From: Acheta domesticus | Taxonomy: Eukaryota; Arthropoda; Insecta; Orthoptera; Gryllidae | Length of the DNA: 64,000 nt | Reading direction: 5' to 3' | NCBI GenBank assembly: GCA_031308135.1 | Contig: JAHLJT010000631.1 | Span: 174,985,282 to 175,049,281, forward strand | Shown here: positions 48,550 to 58,673 of the stretch, one piece after another | Position numbering within the stretch: the first letter of the stretch is position 1 | Layout: every line of letters starts with the position of its first letter | Translations under genes and position numbers: made by a program | The notes under the pieces: model-generated | Told to the model about the DNA's origin: nothing | Databases searched by the model: none | The model's input: the letters and a program-made list of their open reading frames with translations, nothing else

Positions 48550-48960
48550 TCAACAGCTAAGATCATTAGTCCCGTACGTGTTGTGCATTATTTTATGGCA
48601 GGTGCTGTGTGTGATCTTCTCTTGCTGGATGGTGAGATTCGGCGCTGACCTACACGTCGACTTGCGGGGTTTTCCCCAACAAGTACCTCCTCCTAGCCCT
48701 CGGCCCAGTCGAGAAAGCTCGAATCCCCCGATTCGTCTCCCGACATGTGTGATAAGTGTGTAAGCGGTAAGAATATGACAAGGAAGAGGAAGGAAATATT
48801 GAAATATTGCGAGTGGTATGTGATCCGTTTGTCAGGGTACTACTCCTGCATTCGCCTAGTGTTGATCGAAAAAACATGGAAAATTATCTCTCAGAGTAAC
48901 CGGCCGCTAGAATTCTCGTCCAGACAGCGGATGAACCCTCTTTTGGAATGTCACACCATT
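48550..48960 (-). repeat. Composite SINE-like repeat B, copy 4
   Basis: Reverse-oriented copy: ATCATTAGTCCCGTACGTGT, GGATGGTGAGATTCGGCG, GTCAGGGTACTACTCCTGCA, GGCCGCTAGAATTCTCGTCC, then a break at CAGCGGATGAACCC. The tRNA-like head is missing. Confidence 0.7.
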
Positions 48961-49734
48961 ACCATGAATGAAAATAATATTTTTGCGAAATCAGAATTTG
49001 TTACAAAGTATCTTGTATTTGAAAACTTGCTTATACTTGTAAATATTTGAAAATTATAATAGTAGAAAAAATAATAGAACATGAATGTAATAAATACAAT
49101 TTTTTCAAAAGTTACGTCCATATTCTTCGACAAATGATAAAAATTGTTACTATGCATTAGAATTAAGACAATTAAGCTAAAGTCTTATTTACTGTTATTT
49201 TCAATTTTAAGGAGTGCACTCTTTTATTAGTATTAACATATTTAATATCATTACCACGCGAAACTAAAAATTAGATTTTATAAATATTTACTCAGTAAGA
49301 GTATTTGAATTAAATATTGTAGGAAAAATCATAAATTGCGCATATTCGTAACTTATTCTGTATATGGCATAAATATATTAATAATAAAATTTGATGAAAC
49401 TTTATGGTACTAAGCAGTACTTTACACGATGTAAATTATGTAAATATATAAGTTGGATTTTCCGACTGATTTTTCTTTTGCTTAAAGAAAACAAACTTAA
49501 TGCTTTCAAACTTAATGCTACAAGCAAATACTTATCTTTATTCTCTTGTTCCATTATACTGTTTTCTACATTTTTAAAAGAATGTCGAGGAAAACGCCAG
49601 TCACTTCAACACGGGCTCTGTTCTTAAACTGTGACGTCAAAGCAAGCAGAAGCCTAGAAAGAATCGACCATTATTTCAACAGTGCATATTGTTGAACAAC
49701 TTTAAAGACCAGGAATAACAGTGGCGTTCCTTGC
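48961..49734. other. Intergenic, nothing recognised
   Basis: Very AT-rich gap between repeat B copy 4 and repeat G copy 3. Confidence 0.5.
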
Positions 49735-50190
49735 CGACTATTTCGAAGACGAAACGGCAGGGACTCAAATCAGCGAAACGCAAAGCATTTCAACAAAAAA
49801 GGGACCAGAACCATTCTTTTAAGCGTCCTTTAGGCTATCAGAGGACAAAGATTAATACAAACTTTAATACAAACCGTTTCAAACTCACAGGGTCCCAAGT
49901 TCCTTTAAATCGATCAAGAAGAATTTAGAAAAATATCGGCTGAACGTTTTTGGCGCTAGCGTTGCCCACAGACAGACCAAGAGAAAGACGGACAGAGAGA
50001 CAGACGGTTTTTCTCCATCAAAGACCCACAAAACATGGATTATGACTACCCAACATGTTGGAAAAAGTAATTTACTTGGTATAGAGACATGATTTATTCA
50101 CTTTTCTTTACCAGGACCCAGCAATGAGAGATTTTCATCAAAAATACATCGTTTTTACGCAGAAATACAATAATTTTTCTTCTTACAAAG
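49735..50190 (+). repeat. Dispersed repeat family G, copy 3
   Basis: Landmarks in order: ACCAGAACCATTCTTTTAAG, AAATCGATCAAGAAG, ATCGGCTGAACGTTTTTGGC, a GACAGACC...GACGG run, ACCCACAAAACATGGAT and TTTATTCACTTTTCTTTACC. It is more diverged than copies 1 and 4. Confidence 0.6.
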
Positions 50191-50854
50191 GGCGAGAAAT
50201 TAAAAAACCTTGCTAGAGAAAGAAGGGTTAAGTCAACTTTGATTTTGTATTTTACTTTTGTCTGAAATTTATAAATAATATCAATTTTTCGATTTGATTT
50301 TTCTTTCTCTTTAGATATCGGTAAAATTTTCGTTTTTCTCGGTATGTTTTTTCTTTTCTAATGTGTGAGCGAATGTCGTTTCTTTTTCATAAGGAATGCG
50401 AACGCAAAAAATTAAACGTTTAAGTAAATGATCAGAAATCTTATTCACCATCCTTTACTTAAACTATCAGATGACGTTCCTCCATGAGTCAATTGTTCCA
50501 AAAACATCGCGTCAACCTACACTTGACTCATGAACTCAAAACATAAACACAAAGTTAAGTCTAGAAGGATCTGACGTTTGTCTGGACCGCCAATTTCCGG
50601 AGGTCGAGTCCCTCTAGGCAAAGGACTGCAAAGGGTTAATGTGCTTCATGAGATCCTGCCGAGAAGACGCAAGTTATGAGCCACGCGCTCCTGAAGAGAG
50701 GTCTCTCTTCCTCATTCTTCATTCTCCCTTCAACACCTCTGACGGTTTCCGCTACGTTCAGAGCTTCGCCGAAACATTGGTCTCTGAAGACAAAGATGGG
50801 TTGAGTCTGCGGTGAACTTTCATGATTTATGATGCTACAGAGCAATCACGGACT
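50191..50854. other. Intergenic, nothing recognised
   Basis: AT-rich, becoming GC-richer toward repeat B copy 5. No gene recognised. Confidence 0.45.
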
Positions 50855-50924
50855 CTCAGCGGCTCGCGGGCGCGGCTCGGAGCTTAAACGGGTAGCGGCA
50901 GAGCCCGCGGGCTGCCAAAGGAGC

Positions 50925-51445
50925 GGGAGGGGTGGCTCAGGGCATCAAGTGATGCCACTGCGGTGCCTCTCACCGGGAGGTTCTAATTTCAAGACCCGTC
51001 GGCGCACGATTTCCGACACTAGCTTAATAGCTAGGCCGCATTCAGTTGTCTGGAGGGGAATTCTAGAGGCCGACTGCTCTGATCGGTAGTTGTCCGTGGA
51101 TTCTCCGATCAACACCAAATGCCGGAGAAGTACCCTAACAAATCACGGACCGCGCCACGGGCCACAGATCGCATGCGATCTATCTTTCCCATTGCCTGTC
51201 TTATCCTGCCACTTACATGCACCACACTACCACATATTCCGAGAGACCGGTAGGGAGCTTACAGCTTGACCCGGCTGAGGACGTGCGCCGCTGGTGGGAG
51301 ATACCTGATTAGGGGAAAACCCCGCTAGCCTATTGTAGGTCCATGGGGGAAGATCACCGCCATCTCTTGAGGGAAAAATGCTCTGCATTTACGGAACCAA
51401 TGACCTTAACCGTAGGGGCGCCCGAAATCACTAACAGTCGATCAA
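50925..51445 (+). repeat. Composite SINE-like repeat B, copy 5
   Basis: Forward copy with a tRNA-like head (GGGTGGCTCAGGGCATCAAG, then GGGAGGTTCTAATTTCAAGACC). The body has GGGGAATTCTAGAGGCCGAC, CTGATCGGTAGTTGTCCG, GCCGGAGAAGTACCCTAACA and CATGCACCACACTACCACA. The long 3' part includes CAATGACCTTAACCGTAGGG. A CpG-rich patch at 50855-51000 overlaps the head. It appears to be the longest copy in the window. Confidence 0.75.
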
Positions 51446-52559
51446 TCAATCAAGCTGTCTAAGGAGAGCCGCTTGACTTTATCTGGAATATAAGAACAGA
51501 GAAATTCCTCATATGTCATATTTTCATTCTGCATTCTTTAGGCATTTGAAATTCCCATGTTACTACCCGAAATACAGATTAATACAAATTTTATTCTCAT
51601 ATTAGAAGAGCAGAGAGGAAGGAAGGGCTATAGGGAAATCGCAACAATACCCGTAACCACAAACCGCAGAACTGACGTCTATCTGTGTGTGCGTGCAGGA
51701 CGTAGTTTTGTACTTTTGTTTTTTGTAATTTTTTTGGGCTTCGAATTTGTGGTTTAATAAAACTTCAAAATTCAATTTCTTAAAGATAACAGCTTTCCTG
51801 AAAATTCCGAATACAAAGATATTTTCTGCAGATAAATATTTCATGATTAAATAAACGAAGTCTCGATTAGGCATGAAAACAAAGCATGTTTTGTGAGATA
51901 GCTCGTTATATTTTCAAACTTTCATTGCATATTTACTGAGAGTGTCATTTCATCCATTCTTCATACAATTAATTCTTTGAAATCTGTAGAATTTCACATC
52001 AGAATGTTGAAAAATTAACAATATTTTAAATCACGTAAACCAAATTTCAGTTTTTGGGAGACCAGAAATAAATGAGAAGATGGTTTTAGACAAAGCTAAT
52101 TGTATTTTCCTCTAACGGTGTTGTTTACATGAGAAACTTATGCATTAATAATAGCATTCGCTTTATACGAGAAGCACTTTTATTCCGAATTTTTGATTGA
52201 GCGGTTTACAGCAAAGATTAAGAAGGTACAACATAAACTTGTGTATACTTACTGTTTTTAAAAGCTCTTGCTAAATGCAATGTGGATGATTTCGTTACAA
52301 GCATTTGTAATAAATAGAAAAAGTATAAAGCAATTTTTATTTGACACATTATTTTAAATATTAGTTCATCTGTGATTTAGTATTGAGAAAGACAGAACAT
52401 TTAAAATTGTGTTCAGGTAGTATATCTATTCATTGATTTTACTCTCCTCGAAGAAGAAAATAATTGTTCGCAAACAAAGTCCAACATAGGTGTAGATTGA
52501 TTATTTTGGTGTTTCCGGATGCTTTTACTGATATGGTAATTATTCCTGTAAGTGTGGTG
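51446..52559. other. Intergenic, nothing recognised
   Basis: AT-rich gap between repeat B copies 5 and 6. No gene recognised. Confidence 0.5.
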
Positions 52560-52985
52560 CAAGTTATATCCGTAGGGGGAATATAAACACGACAGGGGGG
52601 GTATTTCATGACAGGGGGCAGTATTCCTCCCCCTTCCGTCTCAGGTGGCATAAATTCTAAGCTTCCGATTGGTCTCCCGTCATGTCGTGTAAAGTATGTA
52701 CGTAAATGTAAGAAAGTGAAAAGGAAGAGGAGGTAACAAGAATGTGGTAGGAAATTTAACGCGTGCTATTCGTGGTCCGTTTCTGAGCATTCTGCTCTAG
52801 TATTCGTCTAGGTTTAATCAGAGAAAAACTACGGATCAGAGCAGTCGGCATTTAGAATTCTCGTCCAGATAGTGATTGAATTTCACCTAGCTACGTTGCT
52901 AATGTTGAAAATCTGCCATCGAAAGGAATCCTCCCGATCTGGGACTCTGCAGTGGCAAAGTTGTTACCTCGAGTCATCTCAGCCG
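52560..52985 (-). repeat. Composite SINE-like repeat B, copy 6
   Basis: Reverse-oriented, diverged copy: GGTCTCCCGTCATGTCGTGT, GTGGTCCGTTTCTGAGCATT, GATCAGAGCAGTCGGCAT and TTAGAATTCTCGTCCAGATA. The degraded tRNA-like head is at 52920-52985. Confidence 0.65.
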
Positions 52986-53324
52986 TTCTAATATATAGAT
53001 GTATGTTTTCGCAAATATGAATAAACTGGGAAAGCGTGTCCGAGATAAATTTCTTATAGACATTTAATTTTAAGTTAACAAATAAATTTGTTGCACGTCA
53101 AAATTAATATTTCAGCTATTGCATTAGAAGTTAATTAATTCTGATAGGAAATCTCTAACTGCGTGTGTGAATATCAATCAATATATCAATCAATTACAAG
53201 TGATCTCGGAGAAGAAAAATTTTATCAAAATCCATCCCCAACATTTCCAAATTTTGTAAACGAGAACTATCTTCGGATTTTAATGACATCTTTGGAAATT
53301 TGTTTTTTGAACAATCATTCTTAC
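52986..53324. other. Intergenic flank of the DUF7869 transposon
   Basis: AT-rich sequence up to the left target duplication. Nothing recognised. Confidence 0.5.
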
Positions 53325-53328
53325 AAAT
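53325..53328. repeat. 4-bp target-site duplication (left)
   Basis: AAAT sits immediately outside the left inverted repeat and is repeated at 56148-56151. Confidence 0.7.
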
Positions 53329-53359
53329 GAATCGGTGATTGTTGAAAGGCACTAACTCC
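53329..53359 (+). repeat. Terminal inverted repeat, left
   Basis: It starts GAATCGGTGATTGTTGAAAG and ends CACTAACTCC. It pairs with 56117-56147, with mismatches at positions 7, 22 and 28 of the repeat. Confidence 0.85.
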
Positions 53360-53527
53360 TAATTTTCAAATTGTTGGGAAAGTAAAAAAAACGATTTTAG
53401 GCCTATTATTTAAGAAATTTCGATTTATTTTTCTTTGTAATACTTCTCTTACGGAACCCAATTTTCTCTATTTATAAAGATAATCAATTGCATCTGTTGA
53501 AACAATTTTATGCTGCTTTTAAAATTT

Positions 53528-53546
53528 GGAATTAGTGCTTTTCAAC
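53528..53546 (-). repeat. Subterminal inverted copy of TIR motif, left
   Basis: GGAATTAGTGCTTTTCAAC is the reverse complement of the inner 19 bp of the left TIR with few changes. It lies about 170 bp inward, between the TIR and the stop codon. Confidence 0.75.
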
Positions 53547-55020
53547 ATTAATCAGGGTTTACACAAAAACGTTTTCATAAAATTCTTGAAACTTTTATTA
53601 AAAAGCGAAACAAAATACAAAAGAATGTTCAAAAAATGGTACAATACATAAACAAGAAAGTATTAAGTAATAATAGGCCATTGTAACACGTTATCATAAA
53701 ATTCTTTACTGTCTTCTGAGCCAGTAACATAACAATACACTTTTCTCAAATCTTCCATTTTCGTTTTTTTTTATGGGAACTTTTCATTCAGGGTATGCTG
53801 GCATTATTCCTGCAAAAATATCTGTTACTTCTCTTCGTCCGGGTTGTAATAGGTTGAAGGTGTTCTTCAGAAAGCTATTAATGAATGGACGAGTTACCAC
53901 CTCGCCAGGATGGGATGCCGAGTACTCGAATTGCAGGTACGAAGCTGGGGAAAAAGATATCTTTTGTTTACTTGGAATGCTTCTTCCAGAAGATTCATCA
54001 CTGTGGGCATTTTTCTTATAGAGCTCTGGCCACCATTTGTTTACATCAAGTATGTCACTTGAATTGACCATTTTTACCAGAAGGTTCTTTTTTGCATTTG
54101 CAATAATTTGACAGTATTCCATTGGTGTATAAATCCTATCATATTTCTTGATGTTCCTTTTGAAGAGCCCAAAATCTCTGTCACAAGCAAGAAAAGAATG
54201 GCCCCGCATTGGGAAGCGATGGATTATCTCATAAAATCTCTTATTTTCTGCAAGTCCTAAACACATTCTTATGAACGAATGATTTCTGTTTTGAGCTGGA
54301 CAACTGTCTGAATAAAGGTGCAGCCTTTTAATGTCCTCTGAAACATAATCGTGGATATAATCTAAAATAAATGAACAAACTTCGTTCGCACCTTTTTTTG
54401 CAATCCCTTCATGATACATATACATTTGGCAACTGTCATTGTGAAGATTATGTATACAAAATACATTAACCCACAGTTGTCTCAAATAAAACATTTCCTG
54501 TACAGGAATATGAGGAAGCGGCAAATTCTGCATATAGTCAAACACTAAACAGACAGTGTTACCATTCTGTTTACACTGTTCACTGCATTTTGCCATTGAT
54601 GAATAAAATTTTTTACCTCTTGCTTTATGTAATGTTAACTCGGATTTAGCAGCCAACTTCACATTTTCTGATAAATGAGGCGACTTAATTTTTACTTGTA
54701 GTTCTTCACACGAACTGCAGACATCAATTTGAGGCCTTCCAAAACGATAAGTAAAATTATCATTGAAAATTTTTAAATAAAATTCATATTTCACATCATC
54801 ATCAGGGTGTTTCTTATTAAAAAGTTGGTGCACTATTTTTACATTCAACCGTGAATCTAAATATGATATCTCTTTTCCCCCATAATGAGTTTTTTTAACT
54901 GGAAATTGTTCTATGTGTTCCCTGATGGATCTGCATATTCTTCCAGAAATAGCATGTGTTTTGGGATTGAGGCCTCTCTTATCTACAGGTGTATCTCCCT
55001 TAATTAGTAAATTTGTGATT

Positions 55021-55031
55021 CTATGCACGTT
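55021..55031 (-). other. 2-nt frameshift in the transposase gene
   Basis: On the minus strand, the frame that reads ...AVTQKR reaches TAG two codons later. The frame two bases away starts V-H-R-I-T-N and continues for 414 codons. The site reads CGTGCATAG, so loss of one GT from a short GTGT would explain it. An assembly error is the alternative. Confidence 0.75.
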
Positions 55032-55306
55032 TTTGTGTTACAGCATGCATATTAAGAAAAGCCTTTCTACATACGTTGGTTCGAGTACTTTTATTAAGCA
55101 CAAAATACTTAAAAGATGCTCTTCTGAGACTCCCTTTTGGTTGTTCTTGGGCAGGATTCTGTGAACGTCGTCGCGCCACCGGATGATGTTCAATGAGTCG
55201 TTGTAAGTGAAGGTCTTGTTCGTTTTTGCATGACAAATCATGGAACTTCTTGAAAATCGCAAGCCTTTCATCCTCCCCAACTCGATGATAACATTTCAGT
55301 TTGCAG

Positions 55307-55419
55307 CTGAAATAAAAAAATTAATAAAACCATCTTATCTTTAAACTAAATGTTTTCAATATAAATACAAAATGCATATACAATGAAATACAAAATAAAA
55401 TATGACATTATTTCCTTAC
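55307..55419 (-). other. Intron of the transposase gene
   Basis: 113 bp with GT...AG borders, a T-rich tract before the acceptor and phase-2 joining that forms a Gly codon. Joining restores the Cys-rich zinc-binding-like segment, which strongly supports real splicing. Confidence 0.75.
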
Positions 55420-55946
55420 CCACAATTTTCTCCAACAGATTTAGCCTTTACAAAGTTACCCCGGTAATTTTTGTACTCGGTTCCTTTTACAATGGCATAT
55501 TTAATAATATTCCTCTTATAACTTATCTCGTTTCTTTTACGTTTTCTGCCATTTTGCTCAGCCACTTCTTCCTGATCGGAAATTGCAATTTCTTTTCCTG
55601 ATTCATCAGACATGATGAATTACTAGAAGACAAACCACTTATGTGTCAATCTTAATGCTCGTCGATGTCATTCAGGGCGCGTTTCTGAGTCTTGGCGGGA
55701 AGGTTACTGAATTAGCGGGAATATACTTACTGTTTACGTAGTGTTTTCAAGCTCATTTATTATTTTCTTTTACATTTGCCGTGAATCTCTTTCTAACAGG
55801 CTGCATAATAGACAGTATCGTTTAATATTGATATTTGTCACGACATGATTTTAGAAAATTAGACATTGCGCGTCTTCATTATGCTCACGACTGAGAAAAA
55901 AGGCGCGAACCGTCCCAAAAGACCGCGTATGCTCATTCCATTGAGT

Positions 55947-55985
55947 GTTGAAGGGAACTAAGTGAAGGACTTGGTACCTTTCAAC
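55947..55985. repeat. Palindromic pair of TIR motifs inside the right end
   Basis: GTTGAAGGGAACTAAGT is followed after 5 bp by ACTTGGTACCTTTCAAC, its inverted copy. The two arms pair at 14 of 17 positions. The pair lies about 330 bp upstream of the transposase start codon and 130 bp inside the right TIR. Confidence 0.8.
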
Positions 55986-56116
55986 TCTCAATCGTGTGAG
56001 ACTTCTTGATAAAAAAAAGCATAAGTAGTGTCCGGAGTAAGTTCGATTCTTCACTAAATGGTGGAGAAGAATGAAATGATACAAAAATCACCATAAAGTC
56101 CAAAATGAAAAAATAT

Positions 56117-56147
56117 GGACTTAGTTCCTTTCAACAATCATCGATTC
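56117..56147 (-). repeat. Terminal inverted repeat, right
   Basis: It reads GGACTTAGTTCCTTTCAACA and ends ATCATCGATTC. It is the reverse complement of 53329-53359 at 28 of 31 positions. Confidence 0.85.
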
Positions 56148-56151
56148 AAAT
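56148..56151. repeat. 4-bp target-site duplication (right)
   Basis: AAAT directly follows the right TIR and equals 53325-53328. Confidence 0.7.
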
Positions 56152-56769
56152 GTATTTTTGTACTTTTTTAGACAACTTTATTTTATGTACTTTTTTATTC
56201 ATCTTCGGCAACTTCCGCCAATCGCCGATGCGTCCTTTGTCACCGACGCTCGCGTGTCTGCCACTCGCTTTCCCTTGCGGGCAAATTTGTTGCCTTTGTG
56301 CAATGTTTGCGCTTGTGTCCGCCCCTGTTCTGTAAGATTCTAATCTCTAATTTTTCATTGACAGAAGGAGAGAGCACAGTCTAGAGGAGAACTTATCAGG
56401 GAATCTCAACGCCAAGCAACAGGTGTGCGAAAGCGAGCTGCACTTTGTGGAGTTTTCCCAACCACCCTCGCAATGCGCCGATAAAATTCGAACGGTGGCT
56501 AAGGAATGAAGAAACTAGTGGTGCTACAGAATGGCACAGACTTTCCCGTAAGAGTTTTCTATTTCCTGGGGTCTCGGCTAGATATTCTTACTTGCCACAT
56601 ACTCTTTCTTGCCAGCTATCGCCGACAGCTGCCATCTGCCAGCTCCTCTGGCTGCCAGCTGCCATCTATCGCCTCTCGAAGATTCTTTTCTTTCACATTT
56701 TCTTGAATTTTCGGTTTCCTATTGGTAGAACGGAAATATTAATTTTAGAATATTAAAGAACACTAAAAC
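56152..56769. other. Intergenic, nothing recognised
   Basis: Slightly GC-richer patches at 56220-56330 and 56560-56680, the latter with repeated GCCAGCT and CCATCT words. No gene recognised. Confidence 0.45.
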
Positions 56770-57790
56770 CGCTAACTAATGGCAATTTTCTTTGAAAAAT
56801 TTGGAGCCGTTTTTAAGAAAATTGTGTTTATGCGCTACTAAAAATGCGATATTTTGAAGCTCTTTTTACAGAAAATTTTTGTTTTCAAAAAACTTCATTT
56901 GAAGTCATTTAAACACATTAACTCACAAATACAATAGTGTTTACCAATGGCTGGTTATGTGCATATTAAAGGTGTGAGATATCTTTCAAAGAAAGTACAT
57001 TTGTGTAGTTTTTGATAAAACAAAAAACTACCCCAAATTGAACGTTACATCATATTAAAGAGTGTAATTAGCACTACCCGTTCGAAAAGTTTGAAGAAAA
57101 TCTCTGGAGCCATATTTGAGAAAATGGCGTTTGAGCGTTTCTGAAAATGCGGACTTTTGAGCTAGTTTTCACAGAAAAAAGCTGACTTCTTGAGAAACTT
57201 TACTTGACATTATTTAAAGCGCATGTACTCATAAATGTAATAATATTAACAAATCGCGACTAATGTAAATATTAACGACGAGAGAGAAAGTAAAAAACAC
57301 CATTTTTGTAATTTTCTGAGAAAACAAAAGAATACAGCAATATGGCGTTTATGTCATTTCATAGAGTACATTAGGCACTATCCTTACCAAAAGTTTAAAG
57401 AAAAAAATTGGAGCAGTTTTTGAGAAAATTTTGAAAATGTCCGGGGGCTTTATGTAAAGTACCACCAAAGCTTAATGAATGTTTTTAAAACTCGCAGGGG
57501 TTTCTTCAATTGGAAAAAAAATCATAGTTCAGGCGCTAGTGTTGTTCACATACACCGGACAGACAGACGGACGGACGTTTTGCTTTCAATTGGTTTTTCG
57601 GTATCAAGGACCACAAAACAGGGATTCTGGCTACACCACGTGTTAGGGGATTTTTTTCTCGATTTAGCAACTACAATATTTATCCACTTTTTCATTACCA
57701 CAGACCGGAAACGAAATTTTTCGGCCGAAAATTCGCCAATTTTTCGCGCAGCATTATATAAACTTCCCCTATACTACGTATATTACTCCG
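56770..57790 (+). repeat. Dispersed repeat family G, copy 4, with internal ~304-bp tandem units
   Basis: The 3' part (57440-57790) matches copy 1 closely: GGTATCAAGGA, GGCTACACCACGTGTTAG, TTATCCACTTTTTCATTACC and GGCCGAAAATTCGCC. The 5' part has two and a fraction tandem units with starts near 56801, 57104 and 57409 (TTGGAGCCGTTTTTAAGAAA, CTGGAGCCATATTTGAGAAA, TTGGAGCAGTTTTTGAGAAA). The period is therefore 303-305 bp. No open frame is conserved. Confidence 0.65.
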
Positions 57791-57887
57791 TATGAACGTA
57801 CGTATTGGGGAAAGCAAAGATTCGACAAAACATATTGTCCAGGGAGAGGCGGACGGGGAGATCCGAGCAAGATGAACTTTTGCTAAA

Positions 57888-58673
57888 TACAGTAAAATCT
57901 AAGCCGGAATAGATCGGAAACCAATAATTACTGATTTAGGGAAGTTTCCGTTTAATGCAAAGTTGTCGATTTTATGACACTTATGATATTCATATTTATG
58001 CCCTGAAAGTAGTGAATTAAATGATTTTTAAATTATAATTATCAAAATAAATTAATAAATAAGGTATTATGGAAGTAACCACTAACAAATAAATGTTGAA
58101 CACTCATCGTTGACAGCTTCTGAGTTTAATAATACACATCTTACTGCCTAGTGGCTGATACCCTCGCATGGCCTTGAACAAGGCGTGTCTAGTCGATGAG
58201 TTATGATTTTCAACGCCGGGCAGGGAAACGCGTGAATAGAAGCCATGCGCGTACATCTTTCCATGCTCAGAGAGCCGGGAGAGAGGGAATTCCCCTACGG
58301 CTTTCGCCTTAAGAGACAAGCGACTACAAGTTCCATTTCTAAGCTGACAGCTGAAGCCCCTTTCCTGCAATGTTTGGCTGCCACGATTAAATTGCGTGTC
58401 ACAGAGATGGAGAATTTACAATAGGCTTTCAGGTGCATTCATTTCATTAAGAACATCTCGCGTCTCTGCCAATAGCATTAAATCCATAGGAATTCCGTTT
58501 TATAAAGATTTATTCCCTTGCAGGTCATGGAAAATCATTCCATTTCCGCGTTGGAGAGGTGCCATGTCATGCTGTGTAAAATGTCATGTAACTTCATAGG
58601 GCAGAGAAATTTTCCGGTTTAGGCAGGTTTCCGGTTTTTACAGGTTCCGGTTTAGACAGATTATATAGTACTA
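57888..58673. mobile_element. Degenerate pogo/Tigger-like element (tentative)
   Basis: TACAGTAAAATCTAAGCCGG at 57888 resembles a pogo/Tigger end. At the right, CCGGTTTAGACAGATTATAT then AGTACTA reads as a decayed inverted end. CCGGAA/TTCCGG words are repeated inside both ends. The interior is non-coding, with a GC-richer core at 58140-58380. The right terminus is uncertain. Confidence 0.4.
58609..58658. repeat. ~17-bp tandem repeat, three units
   Basis: TTTTCCGGTTTAGGCAGG, TTTCCGGTTTTTACAGG and TTCCGGTTTAGACAG are consecutive. They may be the subterminal repeats of the pogo-like element. Confidence 0.7.

Larger units (their letters stand above)
53784..55613 (-). pseudogene. DUF7869-type transposase, two exons, frameshifted
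   Basis: Exon 1 runs from ATG at 55613 to 55420 (64 codons plus 2 nt). It has a basic, NLS-like RKRKR at residues 23-27 and ends in a Cys-rich segment. A 113-bp intron (55419-55307) has donor G/GTAAGG and acceptor TTTATTTCAG/C. Exon 2 from 55306 continues that segment as C-x-C-x3-C. At about 55027 the frame shifts by two bases, and the remaining 414 codons run uninterrupted to the stop at 53784. In that long part C104-x2-C107 is followed by the catalytic-looking motifs: F-D164 then QNLPLP, an LW...CIHN block (185-194), Y-S-D241-S-C-P-A-Q-N, and RGHSF (275-279) with CD283-R-D285-FG. These are constant blocks of the repeated insect protein family I know as DUF7869, usually about 500-700 residues. 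The full product would be about 570 residues, so length is normal. It probably binds the element ends and catalyses excision in the nucleus. Exon joining and family are firm; enzymatic role is inferred. Confidence 0.8.
53329..56147 (-). mobile_element. Complete DUF7869-type (Sola-like) DNA transposon
   Basis: A 2819-bp element bounded by 31-bp terminal inverted repeats (53329-53359 and 56117-56147) matching at 28 of 31 positions, with AAAT duplicated outside each end. It carries one minus-strand gene in two exons covering most of its length (55613 to 53784). Extra copies of the GTTGAAAGG-N-ACTAA part of the terminal repeat lie inside both ends in opposite orientation (53528-53546, 55947-55985), so each end is a nested inverted structure. 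Four-bp duplications are a hallmark of Sola elements, and the protein has Asp motifs suiting a DDD/E transposase. That assignment is an inference; structure and boundaries are read directly. A frameshift in the gene suggests this copy is dead but young. Confidence 0.85.
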
